From: Turbatrix aceti
Taxonomy: Eukaryota; Nematoda; Chromadorea; Rhabditida; Panagrolaimidae
NCBI GenBank assembly: GCA_963969345.1
Contig: OZ017769.1
Span: 9,179,725-9,243,724 of the forward strand
DNA length: 64,000 bases
Reading direction: 5' to 3'
The notes below the pieces were generated by a model. The model saw nothing but the letters and a program-made list of their open reading frames with translations. It did not search any database and was not told the origin of the DNA. The translations under genes and the position numbers were made by a program. Every line of letters begins with the position of its first letter. Position 1 is the stretch's first letter. This document shows positions 34,401 through 45,900 of the stretch, piece after piece.

Positions 34401-37400
34401 TAAAAAAACAATAAAATTCAAAAAAATTTTATGTTTGGAATTTCCAGAATTCAGTGTTTAACTTAAAAAATTTTTTTGAAAAAAAACCTACCCAAAGTAA
34501 CTCTGGCCGGGACGCTGTCCTAAAATGAAGAAAAAAACAGAGGTGAAATAAACTCAAATAAACGCTTCACAATTTTTTACACACGACAAAAAATAGTAAT
34601 TATTGTAGCGTTTCTTTTTTAACAAAGTAATAAAAATCAAACCTTATCCAGCCAAAATGACACCCAACTGACAATGACAAGCATGAATGACGGAATGTAC
34701 AACTAAAAGCATACTGTATAATGTTAATCGCGAACAAAGGAAAACAAAGGCTCTTCCTTTTCTCGAGCACACACCTGTAGTAAGTAGTAACTGAACTCGC
34801 GTCGTAGAATCATTTTTGTACGTAAACACGAGTATTCACCTGCAAACTTAGTTAATGCGGGACAAAAAAAGGACATGACACAGAAGCGATTTTTTACGGA
34901 CGGAAAAAGCGTGTTTAAAATTTTTGAAAGACGGTAAACCAACCCGTATTGGTCTTGGAAGTGCAGTAGTCGGTCAAGACGTCCTGGAGCTCGAAGGAGG
35001 GCAGGGATTGCCTGAGGCCTTCTTTTTGCTGGATGGGATTTGTCTTCTTCCACTCGTACTTGATGTCATCGGTCGTATAAGCATAGCTCGCGAGATCGAT
35101 GAGGCAGGTCTGCCGATCGAGGGGGTAGTATTCCAGCGACATCGGACAGGAGAGCACGAGCGACAGACGCACGCTGTACAGAATCTGACCGTTAGGATGG
35201 ATTCTGATGAGCACGTTGGGCTTGTCGATCAGGTGCCGTCGGGCTTCCCTGGAGAAAAAATGGCATTCAATAAAAAAATATATTTTGTAAAAATAAACGA
35301 ACTTTTCATTTTGAAAGAACGAATCCGGCATCCAAATTTGTTGACTGAGGTCACTGTTTTCAGACGTGGCAAGGACGACGAAGGGCGGCACCTGGGTGTT
35401 CTGGTCCGCCAGCCTCTGGTAGGCGAGTCTCGCATCCCACCATTCTTCCCGAAACGTAAACTGTACACTGTATTCCATGTTGACGTCGTCTATTTTTGAG
35501 ATACTTCTGAGATAGATATTCACTGATACAACTACTGGACCACCCGTATCTGAAATTTTTTTGGGTAACCAAACTTTTTGCACAATTTTATATATTTAAT
35601 TTTGGTTTGATAAAATTTGCATATGGGGTTTTGAACTGGCATAAAAGCGTTTGAAAAGTTAAAATTTTTGTTTTGCCTATAAATTGTATTTATTTCGTTT
35701 TCTCGAATGTTGGCGTAATGGAGTTATTTTTTGTCTCCCGACTATGCAGCATAACTTCCAGAAACTTGAACAAAAGCAGCGCATAAATGAAAGAATACGC
35801 TCTCATTGCTCTTTTTCGTGTAAAATGACTCCACTGATCTATGACACCAACAAAAAAAGACTGGGCCGCGGCGGTCCATTGACCACCACTACACCCCCTT
35901 ATTGGCAGTCAAAGTCAAAAGTGCACAGTTAGTGCCCGTACAAATTAGCATTTGCGTAAAAAGAGTCCAAGATGGCCTTGAAGGTCTCCGGGCAGGCAGC
36001 GTCGGACGTCGTGGTCATTGACGTTGTCGTCTTCGTCGTTGACTAACTCTGGTGACATCCTGTCGAACTTCCTCTTTCCTTAGAAAAAAAAATTTAGAAT
36101 AAGGGCATTTTGAAATGACGTAACGCTTTTTTTCTTGGCATTCTTAAATGAGGAAGAAATGCAACGGCGTACTTTGATGATTTGACCAAAATTTTGGATC
36201 CAAAAAAGTATTGGCTTTAAAAAATATTGAAAAATATGAACTGTGAATTTTTTCGCAGAAGATTGTGTGGGCAAAAAAAACAAAAAAAAAATGCGATATG
36301 GTAAAAAAAGCTTATTAAAAAAATTGTACGATTTTTTTTCGAATTCGCACGCTAAACAAAATTTTGTTTCATGAATTTTTTTTGGCACATTTTTAGTTCC
36401 ACATGCGCTGCCCTTCACCGACCGACGTGCAAGCCTTCAAATCCGCCGCCAATTAAGCATCCGACCCCCAAAAAGTCCTGGCATAGCGCTAATGAATAGA
36501 AAAAAAAAGTTTGTTGATGGCACGACTTTTTTCCTGGAACCGACCAAATAAGCAATATTTGCGTATGTTCAGATGTTTTGCCAAAGGAAAACTGACAATT
36601 ATCATCAAAAAAACGTGTGTCAAAAAATAAATATATGTAGTTTCATTCGCCTGTTTACAGATGAAAAAATATGTAATTCTGGTGAAAAAAAGAACGTTGT
36701 CTTTGAGCGTGATGGCCAAAAAATAAACAGTTTTGGGAGTACTTATGATTTTGTCAATACAAAAAATAGGTTTTTTGAACTGGGCTCTTCTTGAAAAATT
36801 TCGTTTTATTTTTTTGTTAGTACAAAACTGTGATTTTTAAAAATGTCAAGAGGTTTTAAATTTTTTATGTAGGATTCCGAAAATAGCAAAAAGTTGTTGT
36901 TTGCTTTGAAAACAGAAATTTTAATGCAATGCAAAATTTTCTAGAACCGTAAACAAATTCGTATTAATTTTTTAAAATTATTTTTTGTATTTATTTTTGC
37001 ACAAAATTCCATTCCTTCCATCCAAAGTTGTGTTTCACAGAACCGACTATGGATTTGCAGATGTGGATAATTGGTTTGTTTGTATCGTACACCACTACGC
37101 CTATTCCTGTTATCAACCAAGCAGGAGGGATAAAACAAATCTGCAAGCAAGCTAGTATGTATATTTCAAGTTTTCCCTGGAATTCTTCTTCACTGCTTCT
37201 TTCTTCGTCGTCGCTGCCGTTTTCCTCTGTCCTCATCACGTCCTGTCCTGAGCGGTGCTCATTCATGGACATCCAGGCAAGTCATTATCGCGCTTGCAGA
37301 AACACAAAATTCGCCTTTAACTCTTTTTTTTTCTCCGACGTGTCTTCCTGCTTGCTCGCTCCTTAATAATACAAAACTTGTCTCTGGGAATTCGTCTGAT

Positions 37401-38982
37401 GGCTAACGATGGAGACGAGTTGTGCTTTGGGTTTTTACTTTTTTTCAGAAAAGAAAGAACATTGATTTAATTTTCGAAAAAGAAGTGACAATAATTTTTT
37501 TTGTTCGATGGCAAAAAAGTTTTTTTCAACAGTTTTCGGCGAGTTTTTGAGTTTTCCAAAAACCCTGAACGTAATTCTTGATGACGGACTTGACAAAAAT
37601 TGAGTTTATAGAACAAAGACCGACGAAGATGCAAAAATCAAGCAAAAGTCAGAAAATCAACCAAATAAAAAATTTTTTAGTACCCGAATTTTTTTCTAAG
37701 GAAGCCAAAAAAATTTCCCGGACTCTTAAAAATAAAAGCAGTAACAAAAAAATTGAAGATGGTGACAATGGGATGCTCTTGTGTTCTGTGTGAAAAAAAA
37801 TAATAGCAAACTAACGAGAAGAAGAGGCAGGCAGGCACGGCGGGAAAATTCTATGGCTCTGTCGACGGCAGCGGCAATTTGGAAGCAGCGGCGGCATAAA
37901 ATAACAGAAACAACGTGGTGTTTTTGCTGGACGCCGCCGCAGACGCAGGAAAAATAAAAATAAAAATAAAGAAACATGAAAAAACTTTTTGGCGACGTGA
38001 GAATTTTTTAATCACTTAAAATAGGCACTTTTTCTGCACTTATAATACACGTTTAACGTATTTTTAGGTGATTGTTTTAAAATTAGCATAAATAGCACCT
38101 TGAATCCAATGCCAAATTTTAAAAACGTCAAAAACCCATCAAATTCTTTAAGTTTTTTTATGTTTAAGAAAACGACCTTTGAACATAAATATTTATTTTA
38201 AAAAAGTGACGTTTCCTTCGAAGTATGATTTATATTTTTTATACATTCATTTTTTACTGTTAAATGTTAAAAAAAATTATACAAAGGCATGCATGCAATT
38301 TTCTCGTTGCTCGTCCCTTCATGTCATCGGAAGACACAGGAAGCTCCGTCAAGGAGAGAAGAAAGCAGGAGGGAGAAGAAAAAAATGCAGAAGCAGGAGC
38401 AGGAGCAAAGCAATGCCATAAGCAAAAGTTTAATTTGTCAACCAAATTCGATGAGGCACATGGATGGCATCGCTGAGGAGATCTCATTGGCACTTTTGGA
38501 TGATGCCGTGAAGAAAACTTGCATTTTTGTTTTTCATTAGAATTTTTTTAAGCATGAAAAAATTGTAGGCAGACAATTTTTTTTATTCTGACGAATTCGG
38601 AAACGAGAGACCAAATTCGATCATTTGGTTGAACCAATTTTAAAAACCTAATATTTTAGTCTTAAAAGTGCGGGAAATGCAGAAAATTAAGAATTGAACA
38701 GGCACGGTACAAATTTATATTTATAGTAAGAAATGTATAATACATAAAATTTTTAAACGCTCAAAATTTGTTAAATTTTTTAAATTTTCCAAAAAAAGGT
38801 AACTCACCTGGCCAAGATTCATTGCTACCCCGAGGTCTTACACGCCAATCGTAATCCTTGAGTGTTCTCTGTATAATATCCTGCTCCTTGAGCTTTTTCT
38901 TTCCATCCACGGGATCGACAGTAAAAAGCAGGATAACGACGACGGCAAATGTAAAAGCAAGAGTCGAAGTTGGAGTCGGCAT
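31402..38982 (-). CDS. avr-14: Glutamate-gated chloride channel subunit AVR-14, two alternative 3' forms
   Basis: Cys-loop, glutamate-gated, anion-selective channel subunit of neurons and muscle; in nematodes a target of ivermectin. Shared exons 38982-38808, 35549-35303, 35248-34944 give the signal peptide, [17 protein letters not shown], the ligand-binding domain and the Cys-loop (C-x13-[16 protein letters not shown]). Form B continues 34839-34775, 34702-34643, 34519-34492, 34183-33996, 33937-33757, 33672-33644 (425 residues). Form A continues 33178-33130, 32568-32042, 31454-31402 (451 residues). Each 3' set encodes GEYSC, M1, M2 with the PAR anion signature, M3 and M4; all joins keep frame. 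Splitting into two channel domains on one extracellular domain is the known avr-14 arrangement. An in-frame ATG at 39084 would add 34 residues before the signal peptide. Intron 1 is 3.3 kb. Confidence 0.95.
32650..33080. repeat. Degenerate ~21-bp tandem repeat between the avr-14 cassettes
   Basis: Units of the form TTTTGGTTTCCGAAACAAAAG recur about every 21-22 bases (clearest at 32880-32990), with drift. The array sits in the intron between exon 33130-33178 and exon 32042-32568 of form A. A few similar units occur near 34310-34400. Confidence 0.6.
36991..37272 (-). CDS. Possible small membrane protein in avr-14 intron 1
   Basis: A single open frame of 93 residues on the same strand as avr-14. 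The first 32 residues are very acidic ([15 protein letters not shown]), followed by a hydrophobic stretch ([25 protein letters not shown], in two parts) and a basic-aromatic end (KEWNFVQK). I do not recognise it. The residue composition looks more protein-like than other chance frames nearby, but there is no exon, promoter or homology support. Confidence 0.3.
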   Translation of the reverse strand: MSMNEHRSGQDVMRTEENGSDDEERSSEEEFQGKLEIYILACLQICFIPPAWLITGIGVVVYDTNKPIIHICKSIVGSVKHNFGWKEWNFVQK

Positions 38983-39114
38983 CTGACTACCGGAAGAGTT
39001 TCGACAAAAACGACTTCTGAGAAGCGACCTCGACGAGTCGCCGACGTCGGCTGACGAAGAGGAAGGTAATGGGCTGCGAGGCATCGTGCGACATTCGTCA
39101 GTCTGGCAACACAC

Positions 39115-42100
39115 AGCGTTCGTTCAGAGTCCAACCAAACAGGGATGGCAGAAAAAAATACACGCAAGTGCCATGGATGGGGTTAAAAGGGGCGGAGTCA
39201 GGGCATAAAAATAAAATCGGAAACAAAAATTGGCGCGTTTGATTCAAAAAGCAAGCCAAAAAAATGGACGTTTCCTAATTTTTGTTCGTACGTGCACTAA
39301 CCACTCACTTAGTTCGCCTCCTTTGACGTGTGCAGGGTCGATAGAAAAATTATTACTTATAGCGGTGACTGACTACTGCTTGGCCTGGCCTGGCCTGGCC
39401 TGGCCGCAGGCAGCTTCGTCGTCGCCCTGTCGCCTCCCCTGCGGCCGCAGGCGTGCAGTGCAGGGCAAGGAAAAAAAATGAATTGTGCACCGCTCTTTAG
39501 CGGTGGCGGTAACGGTGGCAGGCTAATGCATGCACACGCACCGCACGCCGTGGTCCGTGGCCCTTTTCAAAAAAAAAAAATTATTATTGATTGAAAGGTG
39601 ATCGTCTAACAACTTCACCTGAGTTGTCATCCGACGCAGTCAGTTGTCCTGTCCTGCGTGCCGTGCACTTTGCCTACCTGTCACATCCGGATATCATAGT
39701 ACCTGTCACTTTTTCACACTTGTAAAAATATTTGTTGTAGTACTAATCTTTTTCCTCCGAGCAGGAAAAGGCAGCCAAAAAGTCGTGTTTTTGCGTTACT
39801 CAAAAAATTGAGTTACTCACCGCAGTCCGAGGTGTCATCTCGGATGACGATGTATCCCGTCGGACGGCCGGAAGTGTGCATTGTGGATTGTGGCATGACC
39901 AACAGCCACGCGCCGACAGATTTCAATTTCAGGGACATAAATTGCAATAACACGACGTGTTATGAGAACAACAGTTAGTATTTAAGTTGTCAGATTTATT
40001 GACGGCGTACACGAATCAAAAAAGTGTTACCCAAGGGGCCAGGTGAATACCGAATGCTTTTTTTTTTTGTTTCACAGTTCCTAATTTTTGTGTTTTGAAC
40101 CTAGCAAACTTTTTTGCAGCAGTCAAACAATGAAAATTATTTCATGAAATGCTTTGTCGAATTTCACGTAAAATAATCCAAGCGAAAAATATTTTGTTTT
40201 TTATGCCAAATGAGAAGAAATTAGTTTTTTTTTGCTTTATTTGAGACTTCTTTGCACCAATTAGAGACATAATCCGCCGTAAATCCTGATTCGAAGTATC
40301 AAAATCCAATTAAGGTTAAAAATTGAAAAATGAACACATGAAAGCTCTGCATCTAATTTATCCGGCGGAATTGAAAAAAAATTTCCGGTTTATAAAAAAA
40401 ACTTCATCAATTTGATAAATGATGAGGTTTGGGATTTTCTTTTTAAAGACATTTTAAAAAATTGATTCGTTTAAAAAGGTTGTCAACATTTCCGAAACAA
40501 AACTGGGGTAAAATTTAAAAAAAATTCGCACAAATGATAAAAAGAATTGGCTCGCCGTTCGTATGCGTTCGTTCACAAATTCATTCAAAAATCACCAAAA
40601 ACTGAAAATCTAAAGAAAATCTAAGTCCGAATTTGGTTCTGTCAAAAAAGTAACGAACATAGATGAAAATGTCTCAAAACACGCCGGTCAATCTATGACT
40701 CGGCGAGCCATAGTTAATGCCTCAAGAAAACGTCAGCGTCCATAAAAGATGGATAAACGTGTGAAAAAGCTTCGAATTTCATCGGTATCAAGTATCAAAA
40801 AGCAAAAAAAAATAGAACATCTTTTCAGTGAACCAAATGTTGCGTAAAAAAACAGCTTTTTGTCATTCATCTTTGTTGATTCAATAAAAAAAAATTTTGC
40901 TCTTTGGAAAAGCCAAAGATTATTTTTTGTTCTCAGAAGAAAAAATGTCTGACAACAAAAAACCAAAAAAATATATTGAATATAAAAAATAAAAATATGC
41001 AAGCACCGTTTTTGGAACCAGTCAAACGCGCGATAAATAATTCGGCATGAATCGGGTAACTTGGCAACTGTGCATTCATGCCTATGGGTTACATCGGGTC
41101 AAAACAGTTCTAAAGCAAAAAAATAAAAATGAAATTGCATAAATTGGATCCAAAAAAAAGGCATTTTTCCATTAAAAAGCAACAGATTTTCCGAAATTCT
41201 GGCAAAGTTCAGCCTACTAAAATTATCATTTTTTGGCATTTTTTAGGCGGTATGACACAAAAATTAGACATTACCCTGATAAAAAGGTATTTATGGATGA
41301 ATAGTTTTAAATCCGTAAATATAAGTTATTTATTTAAATTTTTCACCGTTACTCAGTCAGTAGTTAGTTATCATTAGACCAATGTTAGGAGGCGCAAAAG
41401 AAGTTAATAGATGATTTCAAAAAATGCAAACATTTTCTAATTTTTGAAAAAAATTGATACTTTTTAAATCAAATTTTAAAAGAATTCCAATATTTTTTTT
41501 ATTTGCTGATTTTTAGGAACCCAATATTTTTCGTATTAACCCAGTATTCTTTGTATTATATGAATTTGCCACATCTGCGATCCCGCAATTAAGTTGGGAT
41601 TCTGAAAACGAATGCCAAACAGGTTACAGCAAAAATCTTGTTTTTTTTTTGGATTTAGGTTTGGAATGCAAAAAAACAAGTTCTATCTTCTCAAAAAAAC
41701 ACAAGCTTACTTCTCCTACTAAAATTGTCTAACAAGCTCCGAAAGCCGTCCAATTCCGTCCACGTCGCCCTCGTTAAGTAGTATCTATCCTGCCAGGAAT
41801 GGGACTGGAGCAAGTTTGATGAACTCTGCTCGTATGTGTCGGGCAGGAGAAGACACAAGCAAGCAAACAGGCAGCCTCCTGGCAGGCGGGACCAGACGCC
41901 AGACGCGCATCCATGTTTGCATAGCCTCCGAGGCGAGTGTCTTCACGTAGTACATAATGTGCGCGTGGCAGCCTTTACGGGAGGGAGGGGACACAACACG
42001 ACACGACACGCCTGTCCTGTTTCCCCTCCATGGGCGCAAAAAAAATAAAATAAATGCATGCTCGTCTACAACTTGTGCGTGATTCGATGCCAATTTGCAT

Positions 42101-42343
42101 CCCGTCCCCCTCCCGTTTTGCCTCGTCTGAGGAAGCCGTCAGGCGAAAGTATTCCTTTCCTTTCTTGCCGGGAATGAACTCGGCAGCGTCCTTCTAATGG
42201 CTTCGGCAAATAGTTTGAACACATTCCTGAAAAAAGGACAGTCTTCTGAAAAATCCCAAATCCCAAGGATGAGCCGAAAAGTAAATGCTATGATGTCAGC
42301 TCAAGAATCGAATGTCGCTAAAGAATTAAATTCGTAAAAAATT
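39115..42343. other. Large intergenic region between avr-14 and the bHLH gene
   Basis: No complete gene is supported. It contains an exon-like segment at 39821-39881, a short TGGCC tandem repeat (39380-39404), a copy at about 41330-41405 of the short repeat seen at 11228-11290, and GC-rich stretches (39340-39550, 41770-42030) that may be promoter DNA. Confidence 0.4.
39821..39881 (-). other. Orphan coding-like first exon
   Basis: From ATG at 39881 it reads MHTSGRPTGYIVIRDDTSDC and ends in phase 1 at a good donor (GTGAGT). The next - strand exon entered in phase 1 is avr-14 exon 2 (35549), so it could be an alternative first exon, but the product would lack a signal peptide. It could also belong to an unrecognised small gene. 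Confidence 0.35.
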
Positions 42344-42750
42344 CTAAAAATCGAAATTTTGCCCAAACCCAAAATCGCATCCTCTTTTTTGTCCTTTTCG
42401 AACTCGATTCACCGTTTCCTGGAGAAAAACTCGGGGTTGTTGATCGGTTTCAAGGATTTCTTCCAGCATGTTGATGTAGGCTATCGCGAGATTTAGCGTG
42501 TCGATTTTTGAGAGACGTTTTTCGAACGGAAATGTAGGAATACGGTCTCTGAGATAAAATTTAAATTTTTGGGGTAAAGTACGTCGAAAAAAAAAGAAAT
42601 TTGATCGTAACTCACCACAAAAGCATCATTGATACCGCACATTCGTCTTCTCTCTCGAACGTTTGCCGCCCTCCGATCTCCCTCTCCCATCGGTGGCAAA
42701 GCTGCCCACGATGACAACGGCACCTGGAAGTTGCCATCGCCTTCCTCCAT
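42344..42750 (-). CDS. bHLH transcription factor, PTF1/HLH-13-like
   Basis: The exon 42750-42616 reads MEEGDG... then the basic region and helix 1: [21 protein letters not shown] second exon (from 42548) reads the loop and helix 2: [47 protein letters not shown] is typical of the PTF1a/Fer group of DNA-binding bHLH factors (E-box binding, dimer with an E protein). Oddly, the only visible donor (GTGAGT) and acceptor (CTCAG) do not join these two in frame; reading the bases just before the acceptor as coding would supply the missing YLR. The exact splice and the 3' end (open to 42344) are uncertain, as are exons further 3'. Confidence 0.6.
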
Positions 42751-42970
42751 CCCCGACGACGACCACAACTGGGTGCATCAGATTGGGGGATAAATGGCAC
42801 CCGAAAAATAAGAAATCCATAAATAATTCAAATGTTGATCCAAGCAGGACCCAAAATCGCATCAAATTAGATCCAAAAAAAATCCCGGTTAAAAACAAAC
42901 TTTACTTCAATTTTACTAAAAAAAGGAAAAAACGTGCAAAAGACAAATCATTGAATAAAGTCAAAATCCA

Positions 42971-45900
42971 TCAACGACGTCTCTTGCGGCGCCGATCATC
43001 GTCTGAATCATCGCGGCGACTGGCTTTCGGGGACGGCGACCGACTCACGCTTCCTTTTGCTCGGCCGTCAGAGTCCGATACAGAGATGCTCCTCCGACGG
43101 CGGCGACGATCCTTATCTCTTCCATTGCGTCGACGCTTGTCGTCGTCCTCATCGCTGGAATCTGCTGTTCCTTCGCGTGATTTGACCGGCGAATCCTCTC
43201 TGGAACGACGCACAGAACCCTTGTCTTTTTCCTTTTCGTCACGACGGCGGCGGTGGCGACTTTCCTTGGGGGGTTCTTCGTCTTCAGAACCCCGGGGACG
43301 TCGACGGCGATTTTCCTTAGGGGCTTCTTCGTCTTCAGAATCTCGATGACGACGACGGCTTCGTTCTTTTGATTCATCGGGCGAATGACGTCGGGATTTT
43401 TTCTTTTCAGCAGATTCCGAGTCTTCGCGACGACGAGATTTTTCTTTGGGTCGTTCTTTGCCTTCGGAATCCTCGCGACGGCGACGGGACGATTTTTCTT
43501 TTTCCGGTTTTTCGACGGTCGGATCTTCAGACCGCCGAGACTTCTTTTTTTCGCGTTCGACGTCCTTGTCTTCGTCCTTGCGACGACGAGTTTTTTTCAT
43601 CTGCTCGCGGTCGTCTTCTTCGCTTCCTCGGCGGCGGCTGCTGCGTTCGCCGGCATCCCGACGCGTTTCGACGGCGCCATTTTTCTTTCGTTCTTCGGGT
43701 TCAGGAGTCGATTTGCGTCGAGTAGCTTCTTTTTCACGATCATCTTCGCTTTCATGACGACGTCGACTGCGGCGTTCAGCCTTTTCGCCGGAATCGCGTC
43801 GTCCAGAACGTTCTTTTTCTTTCTCCTGTCGTTCTTCGGGTTCAGGAGATCGCCGGCGTCGGCTCTCCTTTCCTCGGTCGTTGCTCTCTTGACGCCGGCG
43901 AGAAGAACGATCATCGTCACGGTGTCGCCGTCGATCGCCATCGACAGGCTCGTCTCGAAGCCGCCGCCGCTCGGATGTCGGTTCTCCGGATTTGTCTCGG
44001 CGTCTGCGACCAGAATTTCGTCGGTCGCGATGCTCCTCGTCGTCATCCGGCTTGGATCGGTGGCTGCGGCGTCGGTCGTCTTCATCGCCCTGGTGGCGAC
44101 GCCCTTCATCACGCCGACTTTCACGCCGGTCTTCTTCGACGTCGGAAAGGACTTCCTGTTTTACGGTGACAGGTGACGCCGCTTCAATTTTGATCTTCTT
44201 GGGACGAGGTAAAGCGACCGGGGACTTTTTGCGTTTTTTCACCGCTTTTTCGTCTTCGGATTCGGAAGATCTGGAAAATTTTACGTTTTGTAAAAAAAAA
44301 ACAAAAAAAAATGTGTTTTTTAATTTTGTTTAAAAAAATTAAAAAATGAAAACAAGAAAAAAATATTTACAGCAATAAAAACACGTAAAATTGCAAACTT
44401 CAGGAAAAACTTACGAATCAGTGTTGCTGTCAGACGAAGCAGACGACGAGCTAGACGACGAGTCCGAACCAGAATCGGACGACGATGTCGAACTCCCAGA
44501 AGATTTCGACTTCGACGATTCGGACGACGAAGAATCGTCGGAATCCGAATCTGAGTCCGAGGACGACGAAGAAGACGAATCTGAGCCTTCTTCTTCCTTG
44601 ATGGCTTGTTCCTCCTTCAGTTTCTTGTTTTTCTTTTTCCGGAATTCGCGAAGATCCAGCGTGAGTCCAGAAAGACCGATGAGCGAGAAGAAGTTGATCG
44701 CGAAGACCGTGTTCTTCGGGTGATCCCGCGGGAAGAGGCCTTCAAAGGCGTGGCTCAGGGTTCTGAAAAAAACGTATTTGTGTATTAATTAGGGTCTAAT
44801 AGGTTAAAAATCAGCTGTTTTTTTTTACAAAAAAAAAATTTACAAAATTTTTGAGCGAAAATAAAAACAAGAATTATAAAATAAAAGATTTAACGTATAA
44901 ACATTTTTTTAATTTGAAAAAAAATTAATTTAATTTGTTAAGTTTAACAAAAAAAATGAAATTAATAATTTTTGTTATGCTTTTTTTATGTATTAAATTT
45001 TTGAACAAAAATATAAAAAAATTATAAAAATTCAATTTTTAAACATTTTTCTAAATTTTACATTTTTTTAAGTGTAACAAAAAAATTCATTTATTTAAAT
45101 TGTTTGACAAAAATAAAATTTTATTTAAAAAACTTACTTGTCATGAAGGCGTTCGTCGAGCTTGATGAGTCCCATGGATTCGCAGAGTTCGGTGAAGAGA
45201 ATCTTGATGTAGATTCTGCCAAAGGACGTCGTGTCCGCCTCGGTCATCTTGACTTCCGACAAAACCTCCCAGGAGATGGCGTCCGTAGAAAGCAGATGCG
45301 CGACCAGCTTGGCCATGTTCCGGAGCTTGGTCATGTCAAACCTGTGCACAGCGTGGTACGTATTCTTCGCAATTTCCTCAAAAGCGTCCTGGAATTCCTT
45401 TCTCAGACGACAAAAGCGTTCGGCGAGCTTTCCATAGAAGGATTCGTAAGTTCTCTGCTGCGCACAGCAATCCACGATCATGCTGCACATTTCGCTTTCA
45501 AGACCAGGACGGAGGAGGTTCTTGATGAGTTTGTGCGCGGCTTCCTGGAAGTCGAGGGAAGACTGGACCGTGAGGTAGACGTTGCGTCGGAAGGCGACGA
45601 GCTCATGCTCTGTCATGTCGACGATTTTCATCGAAATTAGGGGCTTTGGCTCGTCTGCCTTGTCTTCATCGTCTTCTTCGTCGTCTGCAGCAGCTCCACC
45701 GCCTCCTTCGGCGTCTTCTTCGTCTTCGGAGTCGTCAGCGTCGCCGATGATTTCTTTCCTGATTTCTTCGTACTGAGCTTCGTTGGCTTCAAAGTCAGGA
45801 TCGAATTTGAAGACGTTGAGCTGGAGTTCGGGATCGAGGGGTTTGTCGTCCTCGGAAACCAAATTGAAAAGGTGAGTTGTCTGATCTTCTTCGTCGATGA

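Noticed and set aside
35930..36060. Thr-rich frame on the - strand ([19 protein letters not shown])
   Set aside because: Short, in the large avr-14 intron, with no start codon and no clear exon borders.
39380..39480. GC-rich TGGCC repeats and CpG-rich stretches as a possible CRISPR or RNA gene
   Set aside because: Short direct repeat of 5 bp without spacers; a eukaryotic simple repeat.
43369..44333. Long + strand frames opposite let-858 exon 5
   Set aside because: They are mirror frames of the Arg/Ser-rich coding repeats; the - strand frame has the splice sites and homology.
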